Positions 54,599-63,339 of a stretch of DNA of 64,000 nucleotides are shown here, piece by piece; position 1 is the first letter of the stretch; each line of letters opens with the position of its first letter. The DNA is taken from contig NZ_BARF01000007.1 in the NCBI RefSeq assembly GCF_000367365.1, positions 1 through 64,000 of the forward strand. The letters run 5' to 3'. The notes beneath the pieces are model-generated. The model did no database searches. It was not told the origin of the DNA and was given only the letters and a program-made list of their open reading frames with translations. A program made the translations under genes and the position numbers. The stretch is from Streptomyces prunicolor NBRC 13075. Lineage in GTDB: Bacteria > Actinomycetota > Actinomycetes > Streptomycetales > Streptomycetaceae.

Positions 54599-55810
54599 GT
54601 GTCTGAGAAGCCCGCCGAGGAACCGTCCTCGCACCCGGAGATCCCCGACGATGTCTGGGAACAGTTCGCCCGCGACACGGAGAGCGAGATCCGCGCCTCC
54701 GCCCCGAAGGAACCGTCCGTCCGCGCCCGTGAGGTGACCGAGCGGCTGAAGAAGAGCGACGACGCCAAGGGGAAAGGGAAGGGCAAGGGCAAGAGCAAGG
54801 GCAAGCGTCAGGAGCCGGAAGGCTGGCGGACCGGTCCCGCCTGGCAGGAGATGAACGGGCGGGCCCAGCGCAAGCGTGGCTGGCGGGCCGCCCTCGGTGT
54901 CCCGCTCGCGATAGCCGTCGCCGTGGTCGCGATGAAACCGTCCCTCATCCCGGGCGACCCCTTCGGCAAGGGTGATCAGAGCGACGGGGGCACTCCTGAC
55001 GCTGCCGCGGCCTCCCCGCTCGCGCCGGAGACCGCGGCCCCGACCGCCGCGCCCTCCGCCGTGGGCCCCGAAACCCCCACCCTGGACCGGCCGTTCGCCG
55101 GTTCGCCCGCGCTGAACTGGGCCGACGGCGCGGCCGGCATCGTCCTGCCGAAGGCGACGGCCATCGGCGTGCTCTCGAAGGAACGGGTCCAACTCGCCCT
55201 CCAGCAGGCCGAGAAGTTCCTCGTCGCCGCCAACCTCGACCCGAAGACGATCGCCGGCGCCCGTCCGACCGCCGCGCTCGCGGTGCTGGACCCCCAACAG
55301 CCGGGCATGTTCGACGAGTTGAACACGTCCCTGAAGACCCCGGCCAAGGCCCACGACCCCCTGATGTTCTTCAGCCGCTTCGACCCCAAGGGCGTACGGC
55401 TTGTCGGTGACGTCGTGAAGACCCGCGGCCGTATCACCTTCAAGAAGAGCAAGCACTCCGGCGTCGAGATCCACGCCGACTACACCTTCGTCTACCCGGT
55501 CTCCCGCACCGACGGCTCCACCGAGGTCACCCGCACCATCGTCCGCCGCGAGATCGACCTCGAACTCCTCGACCCCGCCCGCTACCAGGTCACCCCCGGC
55601 CGCCTCAGCGTCGTCCACTACGACGCGGACTTCGGCAACAGCGCCTGCGAGGTCTACGACGGCTACTTCCACCCGGCCTTTTCCTCGGACTCGGCATCGG
55701 ACGAGCCCACGGGAGCCGCACCGTCGGGCCCGACGACGGACCCGTACGACCGCAGCAAGGACATCGGCGCGGGCGAGAACGAGTCCTGCGGGACGGTGAG
55801 CCGGACCTGA
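54599..55810 (+). CDS. Hypothetical single-pass membrane protein
   Basis: 403 residues from the GTG at 54599 (TTGGGGAC upstream). The frame is open to 54509, but nothing there looks coding. Acidic N-terminus (PDDVWEQFARDTESEIRAS), a Lys/Gly-rich stretch (KGKGKGKSKGKRQ), then WRAALGVPLAIAVAVVAMKPSLI as a membrane helix (about residues 100-120). A Pro/Ala linker leads to an outside domain (about 180-390) with beta-rich sequence and two cysteines (GNSACEVYDGYF, ENESCGTVS) that may pair. I do not recognise the family. It is divergent from the LAETG protein gene. The stop codon is the first element of a 21-bp tandem repeat. Confidence 0.82.
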   Translation: MSEKPAEEPSSHPEIPDDVWEQFARDTESEIRASAPKEPSVRAREVTERLKKSDDAKGKGKGKGKSKGKRQEPEGWRTGPAWQEMNGRAQRKRGWRAALGVPLAIAVAVVAMKPSLIPGDPFGKGDQSDGGTPDAAAASPLAPETAAPTAAPSAVGPETPTLDRPFAGSPALNWADGAAGIVLPKATAIGVLSKERVQLALQQAEKFLVAANLDPKTIAGARPTAALAVLDPQQPGMFDELNTSLKTPAKAHDPLMFFSRFDPKGVRLVGDVVKTRGRITFKKSKHSGVEIHADYTFVYPVSRTDGSTEVTRTIVRREIDLELLDPARYQVTPGRLSVVHYDADFGNSACEVYDGYFHPAFSSDSASDEPTGAAPSGPTTDPYDRSKDIGAGENESCGTVSRT

Positions 55811-55890
55811 GGTCTGGGGAACTGGGCCTGAAGTCTGGGGAACTGGGCCTGAGGCCTGGGGAACTCGGCCTGAGGCTTGGCGAGTTGGCC
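55807..55890 (+). repeat. Four 21-bp tandem repeats starting at a stop codon
   Basis: CTGAGGTCTGGGGAACTGGGC (one of 21 bases) and near copies at 55807-55827, 55828-55848, 55849-55869 and 55870-55890. The first copy contains the TGA stop of the upstream gene. The period is a multiple of three, but the units carry a stop in that frame, so they are not coding on the plus strand. Confidence 0.85.
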
Positions 55891-55948
55891 GGAGGCTGGT
55901 GAGTCGTGCTGCCTGCCTGCCGGTTGTTGGGTTGGTTGACGGGCAAGC

Positions 55949-55983
55949 GAAGGGCCCCGCGGGACGGAGCCGCGGGGCCCTTC
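55949..55983 (+). terminator. Terminator hairpin after the membrane protein gene
   Basis: GAAGGGCCCCGCG (55949-55961) pairs perfectly with CGCGGGGCCCTTC (55971-55983), a 13-bp stem with a 9-base loop, 139 bp after the stop. Confidence 0.9.
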
Positions 55984-56544
55984 TCCGTCAGCACCGGCGT
56001 CAGGGCAGCGCCGGTGCCTGGGGAGCGGCGCCGGGGGGTTGCGCCGCTGTGTGAAGTTGTCCGAAGTACACCGGGTAGGCGCCCCGGCGCACATGGGGCG
56101 CACGCTTGGCCTCGACCTTTGGCGATGGGACAGTGCACCGCGGTGCGATGCCCAATGCGATTGCGTACATGGGGACTTGGGAGCCCGGGAGTACTCGGAA
56201 CACTCAGGGGCTTTCTACGCATCGTGCTGGATGGACGCGGCCTCCGCAACCGTTCGATCCGGCTTTGTGCATTTTTGCATTTCCGCCGGGCGGCCCCGGG
56301 CGTCCCCGGAGCCGACCGTTCTCTTGGGTGACCGGGCTGCTGTCCCCTGCCGTCCGGTCACGACCCTGGAGCGAGGTCCCACGACGCACGGCACGATCCG
56401 TACGTCTCATCGCCCCAGCCGAGCCACGCGTGGTTCTTTCGGGCCCGCCCCTGGCTGGCGCGGACACCACCCCAACGAAGCGGTTCGCGGGCCGGTCACG
56501 CGCCGTACGGGTGAGAGCGGCCCCGAACTCAGATACGACCGGCC
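55984..56544. other. 561-bp region without a supported gene
   Basis: Two hairpins lie at its start: GCACCGGCG/CGCCGGTGC (55991-56017) and AGCGGCGC/GCGCCGCT (56024-56048). After that the base composition is less biased at third positions in every frame and no ribosome site stands before any ORF. A 67-codon minus-strand frame (56000-56203) and longer overlapping plus-strand frames are not convincing. It separates the membrane protein gene from the chorismate mutase gene. Confidence 0.5.
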
Positions 56545-56823
56545 TCAGATACGACCCCGGGACAGTTCGAGCAGCGTCATGGCCAGGGAGGTACCGGGCT
56601 TGCCCAGCGCGGCACTGTAGTGGCTGAGGATCTCGTTCTCCCGGGTAAGGCTCACCCGCCGCCCGCCGGAGGCGATCCGCGCGTCCTGGACGACGGCGGA
56701 CACGGCGACCCGTTCCTGGATCAGACCGATGATCCGGTCGTCCAGAGCGTCGATGCGGTCACGGGCGTCGGCGATGGTCTGCTCGGGTGTGCTGGCGGTC
56801 TGCTCGGGTGTGGTGGTGGTCAT
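56545..56823 (-). CDS. Chorismate mutase (AroQ type)
   Basis: 92 residues, one AroQ all-helical domain: RDRIDALDDRIIGLIQERVAVSAVVQDARIASG-type first helix (Arg, Asp and Arg positions as in the active site), then RVSLTRENEIL and LLELSRGRI. It converts chorismate to prephenate for phenylalanine and tyrosine synthesis, in the cytoplasm. The ATG at 56823 has GACGAGGAGACC upstream. The N-terminus is Thr-rich (TTTTPEQTASTPEQT). Upstream on the same strand lie a small open frame rich in Phe/Tyr and a strong hairpin, which together look like an attenuator. Confidence 0.92.
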   Translation of the reverse strand: MTTTTPEQTASTPEQTIADARDRIDALDDRIIGLIQERVAVSAVVQDARIASGGRRVSLTRENEILSHYSAALGKPGTSLAMTLLELSRGRI

Positions 56824-56879
56824 AAGGGTCTCCTCGTCGGGGAACGGCCACCCCGGTCCGACAACCCCCGGAGAACGAC

Positions 56880-56912
56880 AGGCGCCCCGGGCCTTGTCGG
56901 CCCGGGGCGCCT
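56880..56912 (-). terminator. Attenuator terminator upstream of chorismate mutase
   Basis: On the minus strand AGGCGCCCCGGGCC (14 bp) pairs perfectly with GGCCCGGGGCGCCT around the loop GACAA. It lies 56 bp before the chorismate mutase start, inside the leader transcript, so it can only be an intrinsic attenuator or a barrier to read-through. CGGGCCG, at the junction of stem and loop (56898-56904), is complementary to CGGCCCG in the leader (56960-56966). Confidence 0.75.
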
Positions 56913-56933
56913 GGAAAGTCGCTTGTCAGTAAC

Positions 56934-57005
56934 TCAAGCAGCTCGACCATGGCAGCCGGCGGGCCGGTTGCCATAGGTAAAGAGGAAGGTCGGGTGCGTG
57001 AGCAT
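56934..57005 (-). CDS. Candidate leader peptide with Phe-Leu-Phe-Thr-Tyr (23 aa)
   Basis: 23 codons, ATG at 57005, TGA at 56934-56936. Residues 6-11 are Thr-Phe-Leu-Phe-Thr-Tyr, coded ACC TTC CTC TTT ACC TAT. TTT and TAT are rare codons in this genome. No Shine-Dalgarno; CATACT ends six bases upstream, so the transcript may start at the ATG (leaderless). After the Phe/Tyr codons comes a hairpin, GGCAACCGGC/GCCGGCTGCC (56951-56972), whose loop side can pair instead with the terminator stem. This is the layout of an amino-acid attenuator. Confidence 0.6.
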   Translation of the reverse strand: MLTHPTFLFTYGNRPAGCHGRAA

Positions 57006-57135
57006 GGGGCGAGTATGGCACAAGGTTTTTTGAGGGTGCTTGCCGGTACCGATCGAGCTGACGGGGTCGGGCGGGGCGGGCGTTTACGGCACCTGTGAAG
57101 TCGCCCGAGTCGGGTGGTGGGCGGGCACAAGCCTC

Positions 57136-57163
57136 GGGGGTCTGGGGGCGGAGCCCCAGGGAC
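57136..57163 (+). repeat. GGGGTCTGGGGGC-core dispersed repeat, copy 2
   Basis: GGGGGTCTGGGGGCGGAGCC followed by CCAGGGACG, nearly the same as in copy 1 (17878-17910). It contains the hairpin CTGGGG/CCCCAG. It lies upstream of guaA in the 416-bp gap shared with the chorismate mutase leader. The rest of this gap shows no further gene. Confidence 0.6.
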
Positions 57164-57239
57164 GACCAGGTGTCCCACCTGAGCCCCGTTAGAATCGGTA
57201 CCCAGACCCCCCGCCCCACCGCCGGAAGGCCCCGCTCCC

Positions 57240-58808
57240 GTGTCAGCGACCCCCGCCCCCGACACCGTCCTGGTCGTCGACTTCGGCGCGCAGTACGCCC
57301 AGCTCATCGCCCGCCGCGTCCGCGAGGCCCGGGTCTACAGCGAGATCGTGCCGAGCACCATGCCGGTCGCGGAGATGCTCGCCAAGAACCCCGCGGCGAT
57401 CATCCTCTCCGGCGGCCCCTCCTCGGTCTACGCCGACGGCGCCCCCCGCCTCGACCGCGAACTCTTCGACGCCGGCGTCCCCGTCTTCGGCATGTGCTAC
57501 GGCTTCCAGCTGATGGCCACGACCCTCGGCGGCACCGTCGACAACACCGGCGCCCGCGAGTACGGCCGTACGGAACTGCACGTCTCCAAGTCGTCCTCCA
57601 CCCTCTTCGAAGGCACCCCGGCCGAGCAGTCGGTGTGGATGTCGCACGGCGACGCCTGCTCCGCCGCCCCCGAGGGCTTCACAGTCACCGCGTCCACGGA
57701 CGTCGTCCCGGTCGCCGCCTTCGAGAACGACGAGAAGAAGCTCTACGGCGTCCAGCACCACCCGGAGGTCATGCACTCGACCTACGGCCAGCAGGTCCTG
57801 GAGCACTTCCTCTACCGCGGCGCGGGCCTCACCCCGGACTGGACGACCGGCAACGTCATCGACGAGCAGGTCGCCCTCATCCGCGAGCAGGTCGGCGACA
57901 AGCGCGCGATCTGCGGTCTGTCCGGCGGTGTCGACTCCGCCGTAGCGGCGGCCCTCGTCCAGAAGGCGATCGGTTCCCAGCTGACCTGCGTCTACGTCGA
58001 CCACGGTCTGATGCGCAAGGGCGAGACCGAGCAGGTCGAGAAGGACTTCGTGGCCGCGACCGGCGTACAGCTGAAGGTCGTGGACGCGGAGGAGCGCTTC
58101 CTCACCGCGCTCGCCGGGGTCTCCGACCCGGAGCAGAAGCGGAAGATCATCGGCCGCGAGTTCATCCGCGTCTTCGAGCAGGCGCAGGCCGAGATCATCG
58201 CGGACGCGGGCCCCGAGGTCGCGTTCCTGGTCCAGGGCACGCTCTACCCGGACGTCGTCGAGTCCGGCGGCGGCACTGGCACCGCCAACATCAAGTCCCA
58301 CCACAACGTGGGCGGCCTCCCCGAAGACCTGGAATTCCAGCTCATCGAACCGCTCCGCAAGCTGTTCAAGGACGAGGTCCGGATGGTCGGCCAGGAGCTG
58401 GGTCTCCCGGACGAGATCGTCCAGCGCCAGCCCTTCCCGGGCCCCGGCCTCGGCATCCGGATCGTCGGCGAGGTCACCAAGGACCGCCTCGACCTGCTCC
58501 GCGAGGCCGACGCGATCGCCCGCGAGGAACTGACCGCGGCCGGCCTCGACCGCGACATCTGGCAGTGCCCGGTGGTCCTCCTCGCGGACGTCCGCAGCGT
58601 CGGCGTCCAGGGCGACGGCCGCACCTACGGCCACCCGATCGTCCTGCGCCCGGTCTCCTCCGAGGACGCCATGACCGCCGACTGGTCGCGCCTGCCGTAC
58701 GACGTCCTCGCGAAGATCTCCACCCGCATCACCAACGAGGTCGCCGACGTCAACCGAGTCGTACTCGACATCACGTCGAAGCCGCCGGGCACGATCGAGT
58801 GGGAGTAA
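57240..58808 (+). CDS. guaA: GMP synthase (glutamine-hydrolysing) GuaA
   Basis: 522 residues. N-terminal class I glutamine amidotransferase ([20 protein letters not shown], catalytic Cys in GMCYGFQ near residue 86, HHPEV) and C-terminal ATP-pyrophosphatase ([17 protein letters not shown]) followed by the dimerisation domain ending [12 protein letters not shown]. It converts XMP, ATP and glutamine to GMP. GuaB, at 25.6 kb in the window, makes the XMP. The GTG start at 57240 has GGAAGG at 57223-57228. The upstream gap does not resemble a purine riboswitch. Confidence 0.97.
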   Translation: MSATPAPDTVLVVDFGAQYAQLIARRVREARVYSEIVPSTMPVAEMLAKNPAAIILSGGPSSVYADGAPRLDRELFDAGVPVFGMCYGFQLMATTLGGTVDNTGAREYGRTELHVSKSSSTLFEGTPAEQSVWMSHGDACSAAPEGFTVTASTDVVPVAAFENDEKKLYGVQHHPEVMHSTYGQQVLEHFLYRGAGLTPDWTTGNVIDEQVALIREQVGDKRAICGLSGGVDSAVAAALVQKAIGSQLTCVYVDHGLMRKGETEQVEKDFVAATGVQLKVVDAEERFLTALAGVSDPEQKRKIIGREFIRVFEQAQAEIIADAGPEVAFLVQGTLYPDVVESGGGTGTANIKSHHNVGGLPEDLEFQLIEPLRKLFKDEVRMVGQELGLPDEIVQRQPFPGPGLGIRIVGEVTKDRLDLLREADAIAREELTAAGLDRDIWQCPVVLLADVRSVGVQGDGRTYGHPIVLRPVSSEDAMTADWSRLPYDVLAKISTRITNEVADVNRVVLDITSKPPGTIEWE

Positions 58809-58822
58809 GCCTTCCTTGAGGC

Positions 58823-59296
58823 TCAGGTCCGCTTGAGAGTGCGCACCGGCTCTCCGGGATGCCAGACCTGAGTGACGAGATACGTCTCGTCCTCGACGTA
58901 GGTCCGCACGACCTCCGTCAGCTCGGTGCGGAAGAGGTGGAACGGCTCCGGCGGTTCCACCTCTTCCCTGTACGCCCCCTTCACCCCGGCATCCGTCACC
59001 TCCACCGCCCGCCCGCCGACCCGCACATCCCCACCGTGCGTGTCCGTACCCGCCCCCGGATTCGCCTGCAATGCGAACCGCGCATCGCGCCGCAGATCCA
59101 ACGCCTTGAGCGAGTCGGGCATCATCCCGAGCCACAACTCACCGTCCAGAAACCGCACTTCGAGCCCGCTCGTACGCGGCGACCCGTCCTTGCGCAGGGT
59201 CGCGAGGACATGGTGCGTGAAGGTTCCGAAACGTTCCTCGACGGTCGCGGCGAGGTCGGGTTCGGCGGCGACGAATACCGCCCAGTTCGATGTCAT
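58823..59296 (-). CDS. PPOX-class F420-/FMN-dependent family protein
   Basis: 157 residues from the ATG at 59296 (the open frame continues 11 codons further). Split beta-barrel flavin fold: FGTFTHHVLATLRKDGSPRTSGLEVRF, DGELWLGM, and RDARFALQANPG, then a C-terminal LFRTELTEVVRTYV. Members of this group bind FMN or F420 and act on varied substrates, often as deaza-flavin reductases. No substrate can be inferred. It converges on guaA with only 14 bp between stops. It is divergent from the aldolase gene. Confidence 0.85.
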   Translation of the reverse strand: MTSNWAVFVAAEPDLAATVEERFGTFTHHVLATLRKDGSPRTSGLEVRFLDGELWLGMMPDSLKALDLRRDARFALQANPGAGTDTHGGDVRVGGRAVEVTDAGVKGAYREEVEPPEPFHLFRTELTEVVRTYVEDETYLVTQVWHPGEPVRTLKRT

Positions 59297-59449
59297 ACGG
59301 TCACTGTCCCGCCGATACCCGACATCCACTGTCCGGATTGGGGAACGCCGGGCACGCTTGGTGCCGCATCTTTACAGAACACCACTGCCCTTTTCGCCTC
59401 ACTGACGGTAACTTCCGCCGGTAACCAGGAACCCAGTGCTGGAGGACCG

Positions 59450-60244
59450 ATGCACGGGCCGACCCCGCCCTCCCCCCTGCCCACCGACCGGCTGCAGTTC
59501 GCCATGCCGCCGATGCACGAGTCGGTCGAGGACGAACGCCGGCACCGCAAGGAACGGCTCGCGGGCGCCCTGCGCCTGTTCGGCCGGCTCGGCTTCGAGG
59601 ACGGGGTCTCGGGGCACATCACCGCCCGTGACCCCGAGTTCAGCGACTGCTTCTGGGTCAACCCCTTCGGGATGCCCTTCCGGCACGTCACCGTGAGCGA
59701 TCTGGTGCTGGCCAACTCGGACGGCCAGGTCCTCCAGGGCCGCCACCACGTCAACCAGGCCGCGTTCACCGTGCACTCCCAGGTCCACGCCGCCCGCCCG
59801 GACGTCGTCTCGGTCGCCCACTGCCACTCCGTGCACGGCCGCGCCCTCTCCGCCCTCGGCGACTTCCTCGACCCGATCAGCCAGGAGAGCTGCGCCTTCT
59901 ACGAGGACCACGCGCTCTACGACGCCTTCAGCGGCGTCTCCGTCGACGCCGAGGAGGGCAAGCGGATCGCCGCCGGCCTCGGCTCGCGCAAGGCGCTCGT
60001 GCTGCGCAACCACGGACTGCTCACCGTGGGCGACTCGGTGGACGCGGCGGCCTGGTGGTTCCTGTCCATGGAACGCTCCTGCCAGGTCCAGCTCCTGGCG
60101 AAAGCGGCCGGCAGACCTCTCCTCATCGACCACAAACTCGCCGTCGCCACCCGCGAACAGACCGGCGGTGACCTCGTCGCGTGGATCAACTACCAGCCCC
60201 TGTGGCAGGACATCAGCCGCAGCGAGCCCGATCTCCTCAGCTGA
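59450..60244 (+). CDS. Class II aldolase/adducin family protein
   Basis: 264 residues from the ATG at 59450, with GGAGGA at 59441-59446. Class II aldolase fold: GVSGHITARDP, VAHCHSVHGRALSALG (metal-binding His pair), SQESCAFYEDHALYD, and LRNHGLLTVG with the third metal His. Such proteins cleave sugar phosphates or are decarboxylase-like (L-fuculose-phosphate, ribulose-phosphate types). The acidic catalytic residue in QESCAFYEDH is conserved in this branch, which is common in actinobacteria and largely uncharacterised. No sugar operon surrounds it. It converges on the DUF4429 gene with 8 bp between the stops. Confidence 0.88.
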   Translation: MHGPTPPSPLPTDRLQFAMPPMHESVEDERRHRKERLAGALRLFGRLGFEDGVSGHITARDPEFSDCFWVNPFGMPFRHVTVSDLVLANSDGQVLQGRHHVNQAAFTVHSQVHAARPDVVSVAHCHSVHGRALSALGDFLDPISQESCAFYEDHALYDAFSGVSVDAEEGKRIAAGLGSRKALVLRNHGLLTVGDSVDAAAWWFLSMERSCQVQLLAKAAGRPLLIDHKLAVATREQTGGDLVAWINYQPLWQDISRSEPDLLS

Positions 60245-60252
60245 GGCTCCTC

Positions 60253-61152
60253 CTACCGGAAACCCCGCAGCACCGCCGCCTTGGTCATCGTGAACTCCTC
60301 GTCCGTGAGCACCCCTTCCCGGTGCAGCTCGCCCAACTCCCGCAGCCTGCGCAGCAGTACGTCGTGATGGTCGGCCTGCTGCGGGACGGTGGCCGCCCGC
60401 CGGGGCCGGTCCGTGAACTCGCCGTCGTCGCGTTCGAGTTCCCGGGCCGACGGATGCGGCAGCCGTGCCGTCACCGCCGTCGCCACCAGCGCGGTGAGCA
60501 GATCCCGGCGGGTGCTGCCCCACAGATCGAGGGCGTACGGGTCCTTCTCCGGCGGCAGCTTGGAGAACACCGTCTCGCGGGTCACGAACCGCATGAACCC
60601 GTCCTCGTAACCGGAGTTGGGCAGCCACTCCACCTGGACCAGGTCCCCGACCGCGACGATGCGCGGCCCGGTGGCACGCTTGACGCGCTCGGAGGTGTCG
60701 GCCCAGTCGATGCGCACCTGGGCGCCGTCGAAGGACACCGTGCCGTCGGAGGAGCGGACGGAGACCGGGACCGGCGGGCCGGGCAGGAGATAGGCCTTGG
60801 TGGGTTCCTTGGGGATCTGGTCCAGGAGCAGCGCGTGCCGGATCTCCTCCGCCACGTACTCGGCGACCCCGGACCGGTCGATGTCCACGATCAGCCGGTA
60901 CGGATCCGCCGGGTCCGGCAGCCGTCCACCGGTCGCCTGCAACAGCGGGTCGGCGCCCTCGCGCAGTCTCAGGCGCAGCCGGCCACGTTTGCGCTCGGGT
61001 TCGTAGACGACGCCCGCGACGGCTTCGAGGGGCACCGCGATCTCCCCGTACGTCTGCCGGAACAGTGGCACGGAGCGGTGAAGTCCCGGCGTGATACGGA
61101 CCGTTGTGCCGTCGAAGGCCCAGGTCCCGTCGCGCTGGATGATCTCGGCCAT
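60253..61152 (-). CDS. DUF4429 / SHOCT domain protein
   Basis: 299 residues from the ATG at 61152 (an in-frame start at 61158 adds two residues). Two copies of a beta-sandwich domain: residues 1-95 (DGTWAFDGTTVRITPGLH) and about 105-190 (SDGTVSFDGAQVRIDWADTSERVKRATG), matching the DUF4429 pattern. The C-terminus has a short SHOCT helix-turn (LRRLRELGELHREGVLTDEEF-type) common in actinobacterial proteins. The function of both domains is unknown. It is probably cytoplasmic with no signal peptide. Confidence 0.85.
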   Translation of the reverse strand: MAEIIQRDGTWAFDGTTVRITPGLHRSVPLFRQTYGEIAVPLEAVAGVVYEPERKRGRLRLRLREGADPLLQATGGRLPDPADPYRLIVDIDRSGVAEYVAEEIRHALLLDQIPKEPTKAYLLPGPPVPVSVRSSDGTVSFDGAQVRIDWADTSERVKRATGPRIVAVGDLVQVEWLPNSGYEDGFMRFVTRETVFSKLPPEKDPYALDLWGSTRRDLLTALVATAVTARLPHPSARELERDDGEFTDRPRRAATVPQQADHHDVLLRRLRELGELHREGVLTDEEFTMTKAAVLRGFR

Positions 61153-61361
61153 ACGCAAATTCTCGCAGCCGGGTCAACACGGCGGCGCTCACTTCACCCG
61201 CGCTGACCAGACCTGCCGGACGCGGGCCGTGTCCCGTAGGGCACAATCCGCTGTTGTCGTGCGGGAGTTGCAAGGCGGTGGCCAAAGGCTTCGGAGCCGG
61301 CCGCCGAACGTGAGGGCCCGGGGTCGCGGGCCAAGGGGCATGGGGAAGGCAGGCGTCGGGC

Positions 61362-62642
61362 GTGGCGGTGCAGGAGGCGAGACAGGGCGGCGAGCACCTC
61401 GGTGCGCACGGAGGCGGCTGCGCCTGCGGGGACTGCCCGCACGGAGCACGCGAGGGGCATCGGCGCGCGGTCGCCGCGTTCCTCGTCAAGAGGGACGGCT
61501 TCGCGGCCGGCGAGGGTTTGCCGGCGGCGGTGGCGCACTCGGCGTCCGCCTCCCGGCAGTGGGTCTCGGACGAGCTGACCCAGTCCGCCGACGTCGTCGC
61601 CGAACGCGGCCGCGCCGAGGGCGGTGCCTGGCTGGCGCGCCTGTGGCACCGCACGGCCTTCGCGGTGTGGGGCGCCTTCGTGGTGCTGCTCCTGGTGCAG
61701 TCGCTCACCGCGATCGGCGCGGGCTGGACGGCGGCCCGCACGGCCGGACTGCTGGCCGCGCTCATGGTCGCCGGTACGGTGACGGCCGCCTCCTGGTTCC
61801 ACCGCGCGCGGGGCGGGGCACTGGCCCCGGTGATCGGTGAGGACAACCGGCTGTCGACCTCCCGTGCCGTGGCCGTCTCCTGGGTGCTGTTCGTGGCGTA
61901 CGCGGTGCTGGTCCTGGCCGGCCGGCTCGCCGCCGCCTCCGACCACGCCGAACGCGACGCCCTCATCTCCGGCCTCGAACTCGCCCGCGGCGCCGGTGTG
62001 GTGACCGTCCTCGCCGTGGTCTGCGCGATCGCCGTACTCGTCCGCCGGGTCGTCGGCTTGCGTGTGCTGGGCCAGCGCCTCCAGAAACTCCCCGCCGACC
62101 GCCCCCGCGCCGCCGACCTCCTCACCGACGACTCGGGCCGCGGCACCTTCGCCGACATCCAGTACGTCGCGATCAGCGCCGTCGCCCTCGTCTTCGTCGC
62201 CGTACGTCTCGCCCGCCGCCCCGACCAACTGCCCGACCTGCCCTGGGGGTTGGCGGTGGTCGTGCTGATCTCGGCCGCGACATACCTGGCCGGCAAGTAC
62301 GCGGAGGGCGGCCGACCGGTCATCCTCTCGGTGGTGCGCTCCCGCGAGGCGGGCGACCTGGACGCCCCCATCCGCACCGGCGACGACATCGAGATCCGCG
62401 GCGCGGGCTTCGTGCCCCCGGGCGCCCAGACCGCCGACCGCCTCTCGCGCATGGTCGTCCGCATCGGCCCGGTCAACGTCCACGTCCCCCTCGTCCCGGT
62501 CGCCGGCGGCTTCTCCAACCCCACGGACACCCTCCTGACCGTCCCCGTCCCGGCCGACGTCGAGCCCGGCCGCGTGGAGGTACAGGTCGTGACCGCGGCG
62601 GGCGTGGAGACGAACGCCTGCGTGGTCGACGTGACGGACTGA
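61362..62642 (+). CDS. Multipass membrane protein with C-terminal IPT-like domain
   Basis: 426 residues from the GTG at 61362. The N-terminus carries a Cys/His-rich group (CACGDCPHGAREGH, Cys20 onwards) that could bind a metal, then six hydrophobic segments (AVWGAFVVLLLVQSLTAIGAGW, AAGLLAALMVAGTVTA, VAVSWVLFVAYAVLVLAG, VVTVLAVVCAIAVLV, YVAISAVALVFVAV, LPWGLAVVVLISAATYLAG). The last 90 residues form a beta-sandwich (IRTGDDIEIRGAGFVPPGAQ, TVPVPADVEPGRVEVQV) like IPT/TIG domains. It appears to be a sensor or structural membrane protein, function unknown. A single gene, divergent from the DUF4429 gene. Confidence 0.82.
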   Translation: MAVQEARQGGEHLGAHGGGCACGDCPHGAREGHRRAVAAFLVKRDGFAAGEGLPAAVAHSASASRQWVSDELTQSADVVAERGRAEGGAWLARLWHRTAFAVWGAFVVLLLVQSLTAIGAGWTAARTAGLLAALMVAGTVTAASWFHRARGGALAPVIGEDNRLSTSRAVAVSWVLFVAYAVLVLAGRLAAASDHAERDALISGLELARGAGVVTVLAVVCAIAVLVRRVVGLRVLGQRLQKLPADRPRAADLLTDDSGRGTFADIQYVAISAVALVFVAVRLARRPDQLPDLPWGLAVVVLISAATYLAGKYAEGGRPVILSVVRSREAGDLDAPIRTGDDIEIRGAGFVPPGAQTADRLSRMVVRIGPVNVHVPLVPVAGGFSNPTDTLLTVPVPADVEPGRVEVQVVTAAGVETNACVVDVTD

Positions 62643-62782
62643 CGCCCTCGATGAGCCAACCACCGTACGAACCTGGCCGAAGTCGCAAAAATTCGTCGAA
62701 GCATGATTGAGCGGGTCCTCCTTTTCGTACGTATGGTCTGTTGAGGGGTCACGGCACAGCGGGCGAGAGGCGGCTAAGGGCG

Positions 62783-63313
62783 ATGACTCACAGCACTCGG
62801 ATGGATACGCAAACCCCGTACCTCGACGGCGACCGGAACTGGCGGGACACCGCCACCCGATACGCCCTGCTCCCACTGCGCGTCTTCCTCGGCGTCACCT
62901 TCATCTACGCGGGCCTGGACAAACTCACCGACAGCGCCTTCATGAAGTCCTCCGGCGCCGGCTCGATCGGCGAGACGATGCGCGCGGTCCGCGACTCGTC
63001 GGCGATCCCGGCCCTGGTGGACCTGTCCCTGAAGAACCCCGTCGGCTTCGGCTACGCCATCGCCTTCGGTGAACTAGCCGTCGGCATCGGCACGTTGATC
63101 GGCCTGCTGGCCCGCCTCGCCGCGCTCGGCGGCGCGCTGATCTCGCTCAGCCTGTGGCTGACCATCAGCTGGGCGAACGACCCCTACTACTACGGCAACG
63201 ACCTCGCCTACCTGATGGCCTGGCTGCCCCTCGTCCTCGCGGGCGCCTCCGTGTTCTCCCTGGACGCGGCGATCCGCGGCAGGCGAAGGCAACGGGCGGG
63301 CGGCTACCGGTAG
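62783..63313 (+). CDS. DoxX family membrane protein
   Basis: 176 residues from the ATG at 62783 (TAAGGG upstream). DoxX pattern: LLPLRVFLGVTFIYAGLDKL, then the four membrane helices with GYAIAFGELAVGIGTLIGLLARLAALGGALISL. DoxX proteins occur in many aerobes, and in mycobacteria one partners a sulfurtransferase and superoxide dismutase in redox defence. No such partner is seen here. The frame reaches 62741 but no ribosome site is there. It is convergent with the two minus-strand genes at the right end. Confidence 0.88.
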   Translation: MTHSTRMDTQTPYLDGDRNWRDTATRYALLPLRVFLGVTFIYAGLDKLTDSAFMKSSGAGSIGETMRAVRDSSAIPALVDLSLKNPVGFGYAIAFGELAVGIGTLIGLLARLAALGGALISLSLWLTISWANDPYYYGNDLAYLMAWLPLVLAGASVFSLDAAIRGRRRQRAGGYR

Positions 63314-63339
63314 CCGCCGGGCCAGTTCGTAGGTGATCG

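Noticed and set aside
56000..56203. 67-codon minus-strand ORF near the chorismate mutase gene
   Set aside because: No ribosome site, no family, and weak third-position bias; it may be real but the sequence alone does not support it.
56039..56620. Overlapping plus-strand ORFs of 170-190 codons
   Set aside because: They run into the antisense of chorismate mutase and have no domain or ribosome site.
59399..62752. Minus-strand open frame of 1117 codons
   Set aside because: It is antisense to the aldolase and the multipass membrane protein, with an Arg/Ser/Pro composition and no recognisable domain.
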